From the NCBI GenBank assembly GCA_948742005.1, contig CAPYQR010000030.1, forward strand, positions 1-12,703: a stretch of 12,703 nt of DNA, read 5' to 3'. The notes under the pieces are model-generated. The model was not told the origin of the DNA and searched no databases. It was given only the letters and a program-made list of their open reading frames with translations. This DNA comes from an uncultured bacterium (GTDB taxonomy: Bacteria > Cyanobacteriota > Vampirovibrionia > Gastranaerophilales > Gastranaerophilaceae). The position numbers and the translations under genes are program-made. Positions within the stretch are counted from its first letter, which is position 1. Each line of letters starts with the position of its first letter. Shown here one piece after another: positions 1 to 5,091 of this stretch.

Positions 1-1129
1 CAATTTGCGAAAATTCCTGATAGCTGATTTCAATTTTATTTGCGCTGTTGTGTGGATTTGTTAAAACGACGGTTAAGTTATCTCCATCCATTCTTGAAGA
101 TAGTGAATATGCATGATCGGGCTCTATACCCCTTGCTTTATATTCTTGAAGTTTGTCTTTTGCTATATCAAAACCACAAATCAATGCAGAACCTGCAGGA
201 TTTTGTGCTTTATCTTTCAGCACTCTTTCAAGTTCGACACTGCTGGAGTTTGAAGCTTGTTCTTTAGGCGTAGTTAATTCTTGCGAATTAAGATTTGCCA
301 TTGATGTTGATGAGGTTAAATTATAAAGACTGACATATTCGCCGGTTTTTTGGCCTAGTAAATATTGAATCGAAACTTTGCCTTTTGGATAATTGCTGCT
401 TAAAACATGGTAAGGATTGCCCTTACTTGCAAACTCTAAGGCTAAACTTAACTTTTTCTTAACGTTATCATCATCATTTTGGTGATTTACAATATATTTT
501 TCAACCGCCATTTCAATCAAGACCATATCAGGCTCGCCTTTTGAATAGTTTTGAGCATTATTAAACTCAGCTTGTGAAATTTGTATATCTTCACCAACGC
601 CATCTAAAGAAACAAGGTAATCACCATTTTCGTTTTGCTTGATTGCCTGATGAATCATATCAGCGCCCCAAGGAGTTTCACTCAAAGAATGAGTTTGTGT
701 TAAAAGCCAGCAATCGCCGATTTTGCTACTTTGAAAAAAGTGAGAATCAATTCTTCCGTTTGGAGTATTTCCTCCGCCCTGCTCAATTGTTGAATAAAGG
801 TCGATATTTGCTTCGGCTTCTTGTGTTAATTGGTATAATTGATTTGTAAATTCAACAAACTCTTTTGCGTTTTGAGGATTATTCAAAGCCGAAGAATCCA
901 TAAAAGCATTTATTCCTTTTGTTGTTAATTGATTATCTTTATTTCCGTCATTTGAATCAATTGAAGAAAAGAAATTATTAATTTCGGAATCTTCTAAAAC
1001 ACCACTGCCGTCTTTGTCAAAAATATTAAAGACGTTTTGAGAATTTTGGAATTGATCTATTGAAACTTGCTTGTTTTCAACATTTGAATAATTTAACTGT
1101 GATGAACTAATCGCCTTAACGTCCGACAT
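1..1129 (-). CDS. Calpain-like (C2 family) cysteine protease with EF-hand, C-terminus outside window
   Basis: I translated this strand from the ATG at 1129 and found no stop to the window edge: 376 residues, 3' end missing. Residues 38-49 (DKDGSGVLEDSE) are a canonical 12-residue EF-hand calcium loop. Residues 58-72 and about 118-130 look like decayed EF-hand loops. The calpain core follows: Q133 (oxyanion position), the GDCWLL motif with catalytic C140, H339 in DHAYSLS, and N358 in LTNPHN. This is the C-H-N triad order of papain-fold calpains. Calpains are calcium-dependent endoproteases that cut a few sites in folded proteins; the substrate here is unknown. There is no signal peptide at the N-terminus, so the protein is cytoplasmic or exported without a Sec signal. 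The ATG is preceded by GAGG (1139-1142), a plausible ribosome site. It is the last gene of the minus-strand run seen here. Family call is strong; calcium dependence is inferred. Confidence 0.85.
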   Translation of the reverse strand, partial: MSDVKAISSSQLNYSNVENKQVSIDQFQNSQNVFNIFDKDGSGVLEDSEINNFFSSIDSNDGNKDNQLTTKGINAFMDSSALNNPQNAKEFVEFTNQLYQLTQEAEANIDLYSTIEQGGGNTPNGRIDSHFFQSSKIGDCWLLTQTHSLSETPWGADMIHQAIKQNENGDYLVSLDGVGEDIQISQAEFNNAQNYSKGEPDMVLIEMAVEKYIVNHQNDDDNVKKKLSLALEFASKGNPYHVLSSNYPKGKVSIQYLLGQKTGEYVSLYNLTSSTSMANLNSQELTTPKEQASNSSSVELERVLKDKAQNPAGSALICGFDIAKDKLQEYKARGIEPDHAYSLSSRMDGDNLTVVLTNPHNSANKIEISYQEFSQI

Positions 1130-1233
1130 TTCTCTTTACCTCGTATTTTATATATCTTATATATATATAAAGTATTTCTAAGGCAAATAATTTCTATAAA
1201 ATAACGTTTAATTAACATTTCTTAATATAATTT

Positions 1234-1833
1234 TTAGCAATTAAATAAAATTTCAAACAAATCCAAAAGCAAAGTTACGTCTTTTTTTTCAAGGGCATTA
1301 AAAATCTCATCTTTAACTTTTTCAAGTTCATTTTTATTTAATTTTTTTAAATTTTCAGGAAGAAGAATTTGTGATGTATTTGAACAATCACAAAAACCTT
1401 TATTTATTATTAAAAATTCCTTATAAGCTTTTAAAATCGGGATAAATCTATTATCAGGAGAATAAATTTTATTTTGATAATATTTCACATCGCGCGGATA
1501 TTGATTTTCAATAAAATCAATCAAAAAATCAAGCTCACCTATGTATTCTTTTTCTTGACATGTTTCACCAAGCAATTTATTGCCATTTATTTTATTATTT
1601 TTAAATTGGGAAATATAACTTGCCCACAAAAGACATCCCATATAAAAAGCAACATTGATTTTCAAGTTCGATTCAAGTTTTTTAGAAATTACATTAAAAT
1701 TCAATCTCTTTAATTTCTTATCAGGGATTGATGTAAACATATAATAGTTATATCCAACCTGCCCCAGCGATTCAATTACCAAAGGTGCAAACCCCGGGTC
1801 GAATTCCACTTCGCAGCCAATTTTTTCTTCCAT
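1234..1833 (-). CDS. Hypothetical protein, 199 aa, soluble
   Basis: I do not recognise this family. The ORF is uninterrupted, lysine- and asparagine-rich like its neighbours, and starts with the only plausible ATG (1833). It has no signal peptide and no clear membrane span. The segment around residues 58-75 (NVAFYMGCLLWASYI) is moderately hydrophobic and may be a buried helix. Six cysteines lie at 7, 67, 92, 148, 150 and 199, with CDC at 148-150, but they are not spaced like a standard zinc ribbon. The C-terminal third (about 160-199) is predicted by eye to be a charged helix (lysine/glutamate) ending in a leucine-rich stretch. It lies 43 bp downstream of the GtrA-like gene and 104 bp upstream of the protease gene, all on one strand. 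No Shine-Dalgarno is visible; instead a -10 box lies 6 nt before the ATG. Confidence 0.6.
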   Translation of the reverse strand: MEEKIGCEVEFDPGFAPLVIESLGQVGYNYYMFTSIPDKKLKRLNFNVISKKLESNLKINVAFYMGCLLWASYISQFKNNKINGNKLLGETCQEKEYIGELDFLIDFIENQYPRDVKYYQNKIYSPDNRFIPILKAYKEFLIINKGFCDCSNTSQILLPENLKKLNKNELEKVKDEIFNALEKKDVTLLLDLFEILFNC

Positions 1834-1839
1834 AATATT

Positions 1840-1845
1840 ATTTTA
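1840..1845 (-). promoter_or_regulatory. -10 box 6 nt before the ATG of the 199-aa gene
   Basis: On the minus strand TAAAAT is followed by 6 nt and then the ATG at 1833, so the expected start of transcription is the A of the ATG itself. No convincing -35 is seen 16-18 bp upstream. In DNA this AT-rich a chance match is easy; the call rests on the same spacing recurring at other genes in the window. Confidence 0.35.
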
Positions 1846-1876
1846 TCAAAAATATAAATAACGAAAAGTTAAATTT

Positions 1877-2365
1877 TTATTTCACAAAAACAAAAAATTT
1901 CAACAACAAAAAAGAAACCAAAGCAACAGGCAAAACCAAAATCCCTTGCGCAAGATATTCGTTAAATAATATCTTATTTACCAAAAAATTTAATAAAAGA
2001 CTATTTAGAAAAAAAGTCAAAATATAACAGAAAATGAACTTGAAAATTAATTTATTATTATTATTTTTAAAAACAATTGAACCTGTGGTTTTAAAATTCC
2101 ATAAAACACCTAAAATATATTGAAAAAATAACGCGCAACAAGCATTAAATCCAACAAGAACAAAAAAAGCATATAAAAAATAGCTGAATAAAGTATTTAT
2201 AAACCCGACAAAAAGAAATTTAAAAAATTTCTCATCAATTTTTCTAAAAATTCCCCACAAAAACTTTTTGTGCAAATAATGAAACAAAATTGAAAACACA
2301 GCTTTGATTTTTTTGAAAATCATCAAAGCTGTGTTTTTTAAAAAGTTTTTTTGCCTAGCCAACAT
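1877..2365 (-). CDS. GtrA-like small polytopic membrane protein
   Basis: The protein has four hydrophobic spans in the GtrA pattern: about 50-70 (starting [14 protein letters not shown]), 73-90, 107-128 and 138-160, ending with the family-like [10 protein letters not shown]. GtrA-family proteins are thought to help move polyprenyl-phosphate-linked sugars across the cytoplasmic membrane for wall or surface glycan modification; the substrate here cannot be told. The first ATG (2365) overlaps the end of rplA by 11 bp, which would allow translational coupling, but residues 1-47 are longer than the usual short basic N-terminus. This extra stretch coincides with a 16-bp hairpin at 2293-2337. The true start may therefore be internal, such as the ATG at 2323 or a TTG/GTG further in, although none has a good ribosome site. 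No glycosyltransferase gene lies beside it, which is unusual for this family. Confidence 0.75.
   Translation of the reverse strand: MLARQKNFLKNTALMIFKKIKAVFSILFHYLHKKFLWGIFRKIDEKFFKFLFVGFINTLFSYFLYAFFVLVGFNACCALFFQYILGVLWNFKTTGSIVFKNNNNKLIFKFIFCYILTFFLNSLLLNFLVNKILFNEYLAQGILVLPVALVSFLLLKFFVFVK
2293..2337 (-). terminator. Strong hairpin, probable terminator/attenuator of the rplK-rplA operon
   Basis: A perfect 16-bp inverted repeat (2293-2308 with 2322-2337) encloses a 13-nt loop. On the minus strand it begins 17 nt after the rplA stop and is followed by a T-rich stretch broken by C and G. On the plus strand it is followed by T6, five A and T7, so it could also act in that direction. It lies inside the 5' part of the GtrA-like reading frame, so it would cut or reduce read-through from the ribosomal genes. 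Confidence 0.7.
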
Positions 2366-3080
2366 ATTCTTTTACTTCAGCAGGCGTATTTTTAGCATCA
2401 AGCTTAATCCCCGGACCCATTGTAGTAGAAAGATAGATTGATTTTAAATATGTTCCTTTTGCAGCAGATGGTTTCGCTTTAATTACAGCATCCGCTAAAG
2501 TTGCAAAGTTTTTCATCAAGTCTTCTGTCGCAAATTTCATTTTACCGAGAGGAACGTGAATCATGCCTTGTTTATCAGCACGGAATTCAACTTTACCTGC
2601 TTTAGCATCTTTAACTGCTTTTGCAACATCTGTTGTAACTGTTCCTGTTTTAGGGTTCGGCATCAAACCTTTAGGCCCTAAAACTCTACCTAATTTACCA
2701 AGCTTAGGCATCATATCGGGAGTTGCAATTAATGTATCAAATTCAAACCATCCGTCTGAAATTTTATCAATTAATTCTTCACTTCCTGCTTCATTAGCGC
2801 CTGCATCTTTTGCCGCCGCAACCAAATCAGCTTTAGCAATAACACAAACTCTGACTTCTTTACCTAAACCGGCAGGAAGAACGGTTGTTGAGCGGATTTG
2901 CTGGTCAGCATGCTTAACATCAATCCCTAAACGCATGTGGCATTCAAGAGTTTCATCGAATTTTGATGTAGCACCTGCTACTTCTTGAAGTTTTTTAATA
3001 GCTTCTAAAGCAGTTGAGGGCTGGGTGAACCCTTCCATCATTTCGTTTATTTTCTTTTGTTTTTTGGTTAATTTAGACAT
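2355..3080 (-). CDS. rplA: 50S ribosomal protein L1
   Basis: Full-length L1 (241 residues; bacterial L1 is usually 225-240). It binds the L1 stalk of 23S rRNA, which helps release deacylated tRNA, and in many bacteria it also represses its own operon by binding mRNA. Recognisable parts are the N-terminal lysine-rich helix, the segment [19 protein letters not shown] in the second half, the central motif [19 protein letters not shown] (about residues 131-149), and the C-terminal [18 protein letters not shown]. The ATG at 3080 is preceded by a clear AGGAG. It follows rplK after an unusually long 155-bp gap filled with RNA-like structure, and is followed by a GtrA-like gene instead of rplJ. Codon use matches the neighbouring ribosomal genes. 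Confidence 0.98.
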   Translation of the reverse strand: MSKLTKKQKKINEMMEGFTQPSTALEAIKKLQEVAGATSKFDETLECHMRLGIDVKHADQQIRSTTVLPAGLGKEVRVCVIAKADLVAAAKDAGANEAGSEELIDKISDGWFEFDTLIATPDMMPKLGKLGRVLGPKGLMPNPKTGTVTTDVAKAVKDAKAGKVEFRADKQGMIHVPLGKMKFATEDLMKNFATLADAVIKAKPSAAKGTYLKSIYLSTTMGPGIKLDAKNTPAEVKEYVG

Positions 3081-3090
3081 TTTTTCTCCT

Positions 3091-3130
3091 TTTGTGGTAT
3101 TTAGCGGTAAAATTAATTACCTCCCAATCA
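3091..3130 (-). promoter_or_regulatory. Putative L1-binding autoregulatory site in the rplA leader
   Basis: Just upstream of the rplA Shine-Dalgarno the RNA reads UUGG, GA, then stem GGUAA/UUACC (3117-3121 with 3106-3110), then GCUAAAUA and CCAC. This has the same order as the L1 site of 23S rRNA as I recall it from E. coli (GGUGGGAGG on one side, GAAAUACCACC on the other): outer helix, GA opposite a purine-rich AAAUA loop, inner helix. The outer helix here is short and imperfect. Similarity is seen directly; L1 binding is inferred. Confidence 0.45.
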
Positions 3131-3148
3131 TTTATAAACTGTGGTACG

Positions 3149-3196
3149 GTTTCAAGCTATCCGCCAAAAGTCTCGTTTTGCCGGTACGCTTGTAAC
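3149..3196 (-). ncRNA. Long imperfect hairpin in the rplK-rplA intergenic mRNA
   Basis: Arms pair in register: 3149-3151 with 3194-3196, 3153-3157 with 3188-3192, 3158-3159 with 3185-3186, 3161-3163 with 3182-3184, and 3165-3169 with 3176-3180, leaving a 6-nt loop. That is 18 pairs with only single-base mismatches or bulges between blocks. No T tract follows on the minus strand, so it does not look like a terminator. It could be a processing site, part of a regulatory leader, or a palindromic repeat element. Confidence 0.5.
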
Positions 3197-3215
3197 ACAC
3201 CTCTGCAGTCGCTTC

Positions 3216-3253
3216 GCAACACTAAGTCCGTCGGACTAACCGTTGCTCGCAAC
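3216..3253. repeat. Cluster of short palindromes spanning the rplK stop codon
   Basis: AGTCCG/CGGACT (3225-3230 with 3232-3237) is flanked by GCAAC at 3216-3220 and GTTGC at 3242-3246, giving one nested hairpin. GTTGC/GCAAC (3242-3246 with 3249-3253) makes a second palindrome, and a GCGAAGC mini-hairpin sequence lies on the minus strand at 3211-3217. The stretch is clearly more GC-rich than its surroundings and includes the last codons and stop of rplK. It looks like an inserted extragenic palindromic repeat, or a terminator-like fold without a T tract. Confidence 0.5.
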
Positions 3254-3679
3254 TGTAACACCCATTGCTCTTGCTGTTCCTTTAATCATTTCAACAGCGG
3301 CTTCAAGGGTTGTTGCATTAAGGTCGTTCATTTTAATTTTTGCGATTTTTTCAAGCTGTTCTTGAGTAATTTGTGCTACTTTTGTTTTGTTCGGAACAGC
3401 AGAACCTTTGGGCAGATTTAATTCTTTTTTAATTAAAACAGCCGCAGGCGGTGATTTGATAACGAAATCAAAGCTTCTGTCTTCATAAACATCAATTACA
3501 ACAGGGATAATGTAGCCTGCTTGAGAAGCAGTTCTTTCATTAAACTGTTTGCAAAAATCCATGATGTTAACGCCTTTTTGACCCAACGCTGGACCAACCG
3601 GCGGCGAGGGGTTAGCTTTGCCTGCTTCTATTTGAAGCTTAATTTTTCCTGTTACTTTTTTGTTTGATTTTGGTGCCAT
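3236..3679 (-). CDS. rplK: 50S ribosomal protein L11
   Basis: Full-length L11 (147 residues; usually 140-142). It binds the GTPase-associated region of 23S rRNA and takes part in factor-dependent steps and the stringent response. The N-terminal domain shows the lysine-rich start and the motif [20 protein letters not shown] (about residues 24-43). The C-terminal RNA-binding domain runs from [15 protein letters not shown] to the ARAMGV motif near the end. The last residues (TVASNG) extend a little past the usual ending, and this tail is encoded by the palindrome cluster that covers the stop codon. The start ATG (3679) has an AGGAG ribosome site. It sits between nusG (60-bp gap with a putative L1 site) and rplA. 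Confidence 0.98.
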   Translation of the reverse strand: MAPKSNKKVTGKIKLQIEAGKANPSPPVGPALGQKGVNIMDFCKQFNERTASQAGYIIPVVIDVYEDRSFDFVIKSPPAAVLIKKELNLPKGSAVPNKTKVAQITQEQLEKIAKIKMNDLNATTLEAAVEMIKGTARAMGVTVASNG

Positions 3680-3694
3680 TATTATTCTCCTTTC

Positions 3695-3733
3695 GTGGTA
3701 ATTGCGGGCTTTGTCGATTTAAAACCCTTCCAC
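3695..3733 (-). promoter_or_regulatory. Putative L1-binding autoregulatory site in the rplK leader
   Basis: Between the nusG stop and the rplK ribosome site the RNA can form an outer helix GUGG/CCAC (3730-3733 with 3695-3698), an asymmetric loop of AA opposite GCAAUUA, and an inner helix GGGUUU/AAAGCCC (3722-3727 with 3706-3712, one bulged G). This copies the L1 site of 23S rRNA, where GGUGG/CCACC encloses GA opposite a loop ending GAAAUA. Repression by L1 through a leader site before rplK is known in E. coli; that it operates here is inferred. Confidence 0.55.
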
Positions 3734-3739
3734 AAGCAC

Positions 3740-4390
3740 TTAGACTTTTTGTATTTGTTTATATTCCAATTCAACAGGCGTTTCACGACCGAAGATTGAA
3801 ACCATAGCTCTTAGTTTAGATTTATCAGGATAAACTTCCGTGATATCGCCGATAAATTCTGCAAAAGGCCCTGAAATAATTCTGACCTTATCGCCGACTT
3901 TAACGTCAAGTTCAATTTTAGCAGTTGTTTGCTGTCCTCTGTGGATAATTTTTTTGATTTCCGAATCTTTTGCAGGGATGGGTTTTTTAGCCGTTCCGAC
4001 AAATTTTGTAACGCCTGCGGTGTGGCGTACAACATACCAGGAATCATCATCCATAATCATTTCAACCAGAACATATCCCGGGAAGATTTTGTCTTCTTTT
4101 TTTGTCTTTTTCCCTGAGCGAACTTGAGTAATTGTTTTTTGAGGAACTTCAATTCTGAAGATTTTTTCACCCATGTTCATATATTCAACGCGTTTTTCAA
4201 GGTTCACTTTAACCTTGTTTTCATACCCTGAATAAGTGTGAACAACATACCATCTTTTTTTAGGGGCTTTTTCGATGTTGTGGGTTTGTTCTTTGCTTAT
4301 ATAAATACTTTCTTCAACCGTTTCTTCAATTTGAGAATCAGCTTGATTTAAAAGTTCTTCGTTTTGCAATTCATTTTCTTTTTCAGACAT
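3740..4390 (-). CDS. nusG: Transcription termination/antitermination factor NusG
   Basis: NusG binds the RNA polymerase clamp, aids processivity, and links transcription to Rho or to the ribosome. The protein is 216 residues against about 180 in E. coli. The excess is an acidic, glutamine/glutamate-rich N-terminal tail (residues 1-44). The NGN domain starts at RWYVVHTYSGYENKV (about 46-60) and contains FPGYVLVEM (103-111). The KOW domain covers about 163-216, with VGDKVRIISGPFAEFIGDI (165-183). The start ATG at 4390 has AAAGG upstream and lies 10 bp after secE. The order secE-nusG-rplK-rplA is the classical bacterial one. No missing motif is seen. Confidence 0.98.
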   Translation of the reverse strand: MSEKENELQNEELLNQADSQIEETVEESIYISKEQTHNIEKAPKKRWYVVHTYSGYENKVKVNLEKRVEYMNMGEKIFRIEVPQKTITQVRSGKKTKKEDKIFPGYVLVEMIMDDDSWYVVRHTAGVTKFVGTAKKPIPAKDSEIKKIIHRGQQTTAKIELDVKVGDKVRIISGPFAEFIGDITEVYPDKSKLRAMVSIFGRETPVELEYKQIQKV

Positions 4391-4400
4391 TTTTCAACCT

Positions 4401-4613
4401 TTATTTAATTAAATCCAAAAGCGCTTTAAAGATAATATCCATAAAATAAACAACTAATGTAAAAAATATCACAACAACAAGTACAATCCCCGTTTCAACA
4501 ATTGTTTGCTGTTTTGTAGGCCATGAAATCTTTGACCATTCTGCCCTGACACCTTTGAAATATGTGATAATTTCTTGTTTAAAATTACTTTTGTTTTCTT
4601 TTTCTGCCGTCAT
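4401..4613 (-). CDS. secE: Preprotein translocase subunit SecE
   Basis: Single-span SecE of 70 residues, the common short form. It clamps the SecY channel in the cytoplasmic membrane during Sec-dependent export. An amphipathic helix carries the family motif FKGVRAEWSKISWPTKQQ (about residues 19-36), followed by one membrane span (about 42-66). I chose the ATG at 4613; a longer in-frame start at 4685 would put 24 extra residues inside the tRNA-Trp gene, which is not credible. The region before the ATG is purine-rich (AGAAAAAAGAAA) without a strong Shine-Dalgarno. It lies between tRNA-Trp (42 bp upstream) and nusG (10 bp downstream), probably on one transcript. Confidence 0.96.
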   Translation of the reverse strand: MTAEKENKSNFKQEIITYFKGVRAEWSKISWPTKQQTIVETGIVLVVVIFFTLVVYFMDIIFKALLDLIK

Positions 4614-4655
4614 GTTTCTTTTTTCTAATTTTCTAAATACAAATCGTTCTAAAAT

Positions 4656-4728
4656 CGCGCCCTGAAGGACTCGAACCCTCGACATCCGGTTTTGGAGACC
4701 GACGTTCTACCAACTGAACTAAGGACGC
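4656..4728 (-). tRNA. tRNA-Trp (anticodon CCA)
   Basis: A complete 73-nt cloverleaf can be drawn: acceptor stem 7 bp (GCGTCCT with AGGGCGC, one G-T pair), D stem GTTC/GAAC, anticodon stem TCGGT/ACCGG with 7-nt loop CTCCAAA (anticodon CCA), variable loop ATGTC, and T stem GAGGG/CCTTC with TTCGAGT loop. The discriminator base is G, as expected for tryptophan. The 3' CCA is not encoded. It lies between rpmG and secE, an arrangement seen in many bacteria, so it is probably cut from the shared transcript. Confidence 0.98.
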
Positions 4729-4743
4729 ATTTTAGTTAAAAAA

Positions 4744-4911
4744 CTATTTTGTTTCCTTGTGAACGGTGTGTTGTTTGCATCTTGGGCAATATTTTTTAAG
4801 TTCCATTCTTTCTTTATTGGTTTTTTTATTTTTAGTTGTTGTGTAGTTTCTTTCTTTGCAATCTTCGCAAGCAAGGACAACCATTTTGTCGTTTTTACCT
4901 TTGATTCCCAT
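4744..4911 (-). CDS. rpmG: 50S ribosomal protein L33, zinc-binding form
   Basis: A 55-residue L33 read directly from the strand: it starts [18 protein letters not shown] and ends [15 protein letters not shown]. The two CxxC pairs (CEDC near residue 15 and CPRC near 43) make it the zinc-containing type. L33 is a small protein of the large ribosomal subunit near the exit-tRNA site. The start ATG (4911) has AAAGG in AAGAAAGGTAG upstream, and the stop is 15 bp before tRNA-Trp. It is the first gene of the minus-strand operon rpmG, tRNA-Trp, secE, nusG, rplK, rplA. Its conserved sequence and partner genes make the call secure despite its length. Confidence 0.97.
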   Translation of the reverse strand: MGIKGKNDKMVVLACEDCKERNYTTTKNKKTNKERMELKKYCPRCKQHTVHKETK

Positions 4912-4957
4912 TTTTTCTACCTTTCTTGGGGTTTAGCCGAGATTATCTTTCCTTATT

Positions 4958-4987
4958 AATAGAATGCCCCAAAAGGACATTCTTATT
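4958..4987 (-). promoter_or_regulatory. Hairpin in the rpmG operon leader
   Basis: AGAATG/CATTCT (4961-4966 with 4978-4983) is extended outward by A/T pairs with one bulge and inward by CC/GG past one mismatch. It lies 47 nt upstream of the rpmG start and would be in the untranslated leader of the operon. On the plus strand it is followed by a T-rich run, but no plus-strand gene ends here. Function is unknown: transcript stability, leader control or a chance fold. Confidence 0.35.
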
Positions 4988-5008
4988 TTAATCTTATTTT
5001 GTATAAAT

Positions 5009-5037
5009 ATTTTAACAAAAACAAAAATATTTTACAA
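5009..5037 (-). promoter_or_regulatory. Candidate promoter of the rpmG-secE-nusG-rplKA operon
   Basis: On the minus strand TTGTAA (5032-5037) is followed after exactly 17 bp by TAAAAT (5009-5014). Transcription would begin near 5002, giving a leader of about 90 nt that contains the hairpin at 4958-4987. The AT richness makes other -10 choices possible. Confidence 0.4.
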
Positions 5038-5055
5038 ATATTTAATTTTTAATAT

Positions 5056-5084
5056 TTTACAGTTTCTTAACATTAGTTTATAAT
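5056..5084 (+). promoter_or_regulatory. Sigma-70-type promoter adjoining the amidase ATG
   Basis: TTTACA (5056-5061, 5 of 6 to consensus), a 17-bp spacer, and a perfect TATAAT (5079-5084). The expected start of transcription is 5091-5092, at the ATG chosen for the amidase, so the message would be leaderless. An upstream in-frame ATG at 5083 lies inside the -10 box and can be dismissed as a start. Confidence 0.7.
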
Positions 5085-5091
5085 GTTAATC

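Noticed and set aside
40..267. Plus-strand ORF of 75 codons (and another at 643-849)
   Set aside because: Both are antisense to the calpain-like gene, whose reading frame shows a catalytic triad and EF-hand; they have no ribosome site or recognisable motif.
1140..1200. AT repeat (TATATATATA) as a replication origin or regulatory repeat
   Set aside because: It is just AT-rich promoter-type DNA upstream of the protease gene, with no DnaA boxes or repeated unit seen.
2563..2988. Plus-strand ORF of 141 codons
   Set aside because: It is the shadow of rplA, a conserved ribosomal protein gene on the other strand.
3149..3196. Hairpin as an intrinsic terminator between rplK and rplA
   Set aside because: No T tract follows on the coding strand, and rplA has no obvious promoter of its own, so transcription must read through.
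4614..4685. N-terminal extension of SecE by 24 residues from the ATG at 4685
   Set aside because: It would overlap the tRNA-Trp gene; the ATG at 4613 gives a normal 70-residue SecE.
5083..5091. Earlier in-frame ATG for the amidase
   Set aside because: It lies inside the TATAAT -10 box, and the later ATG gives a normal signal peptide (MKKN).
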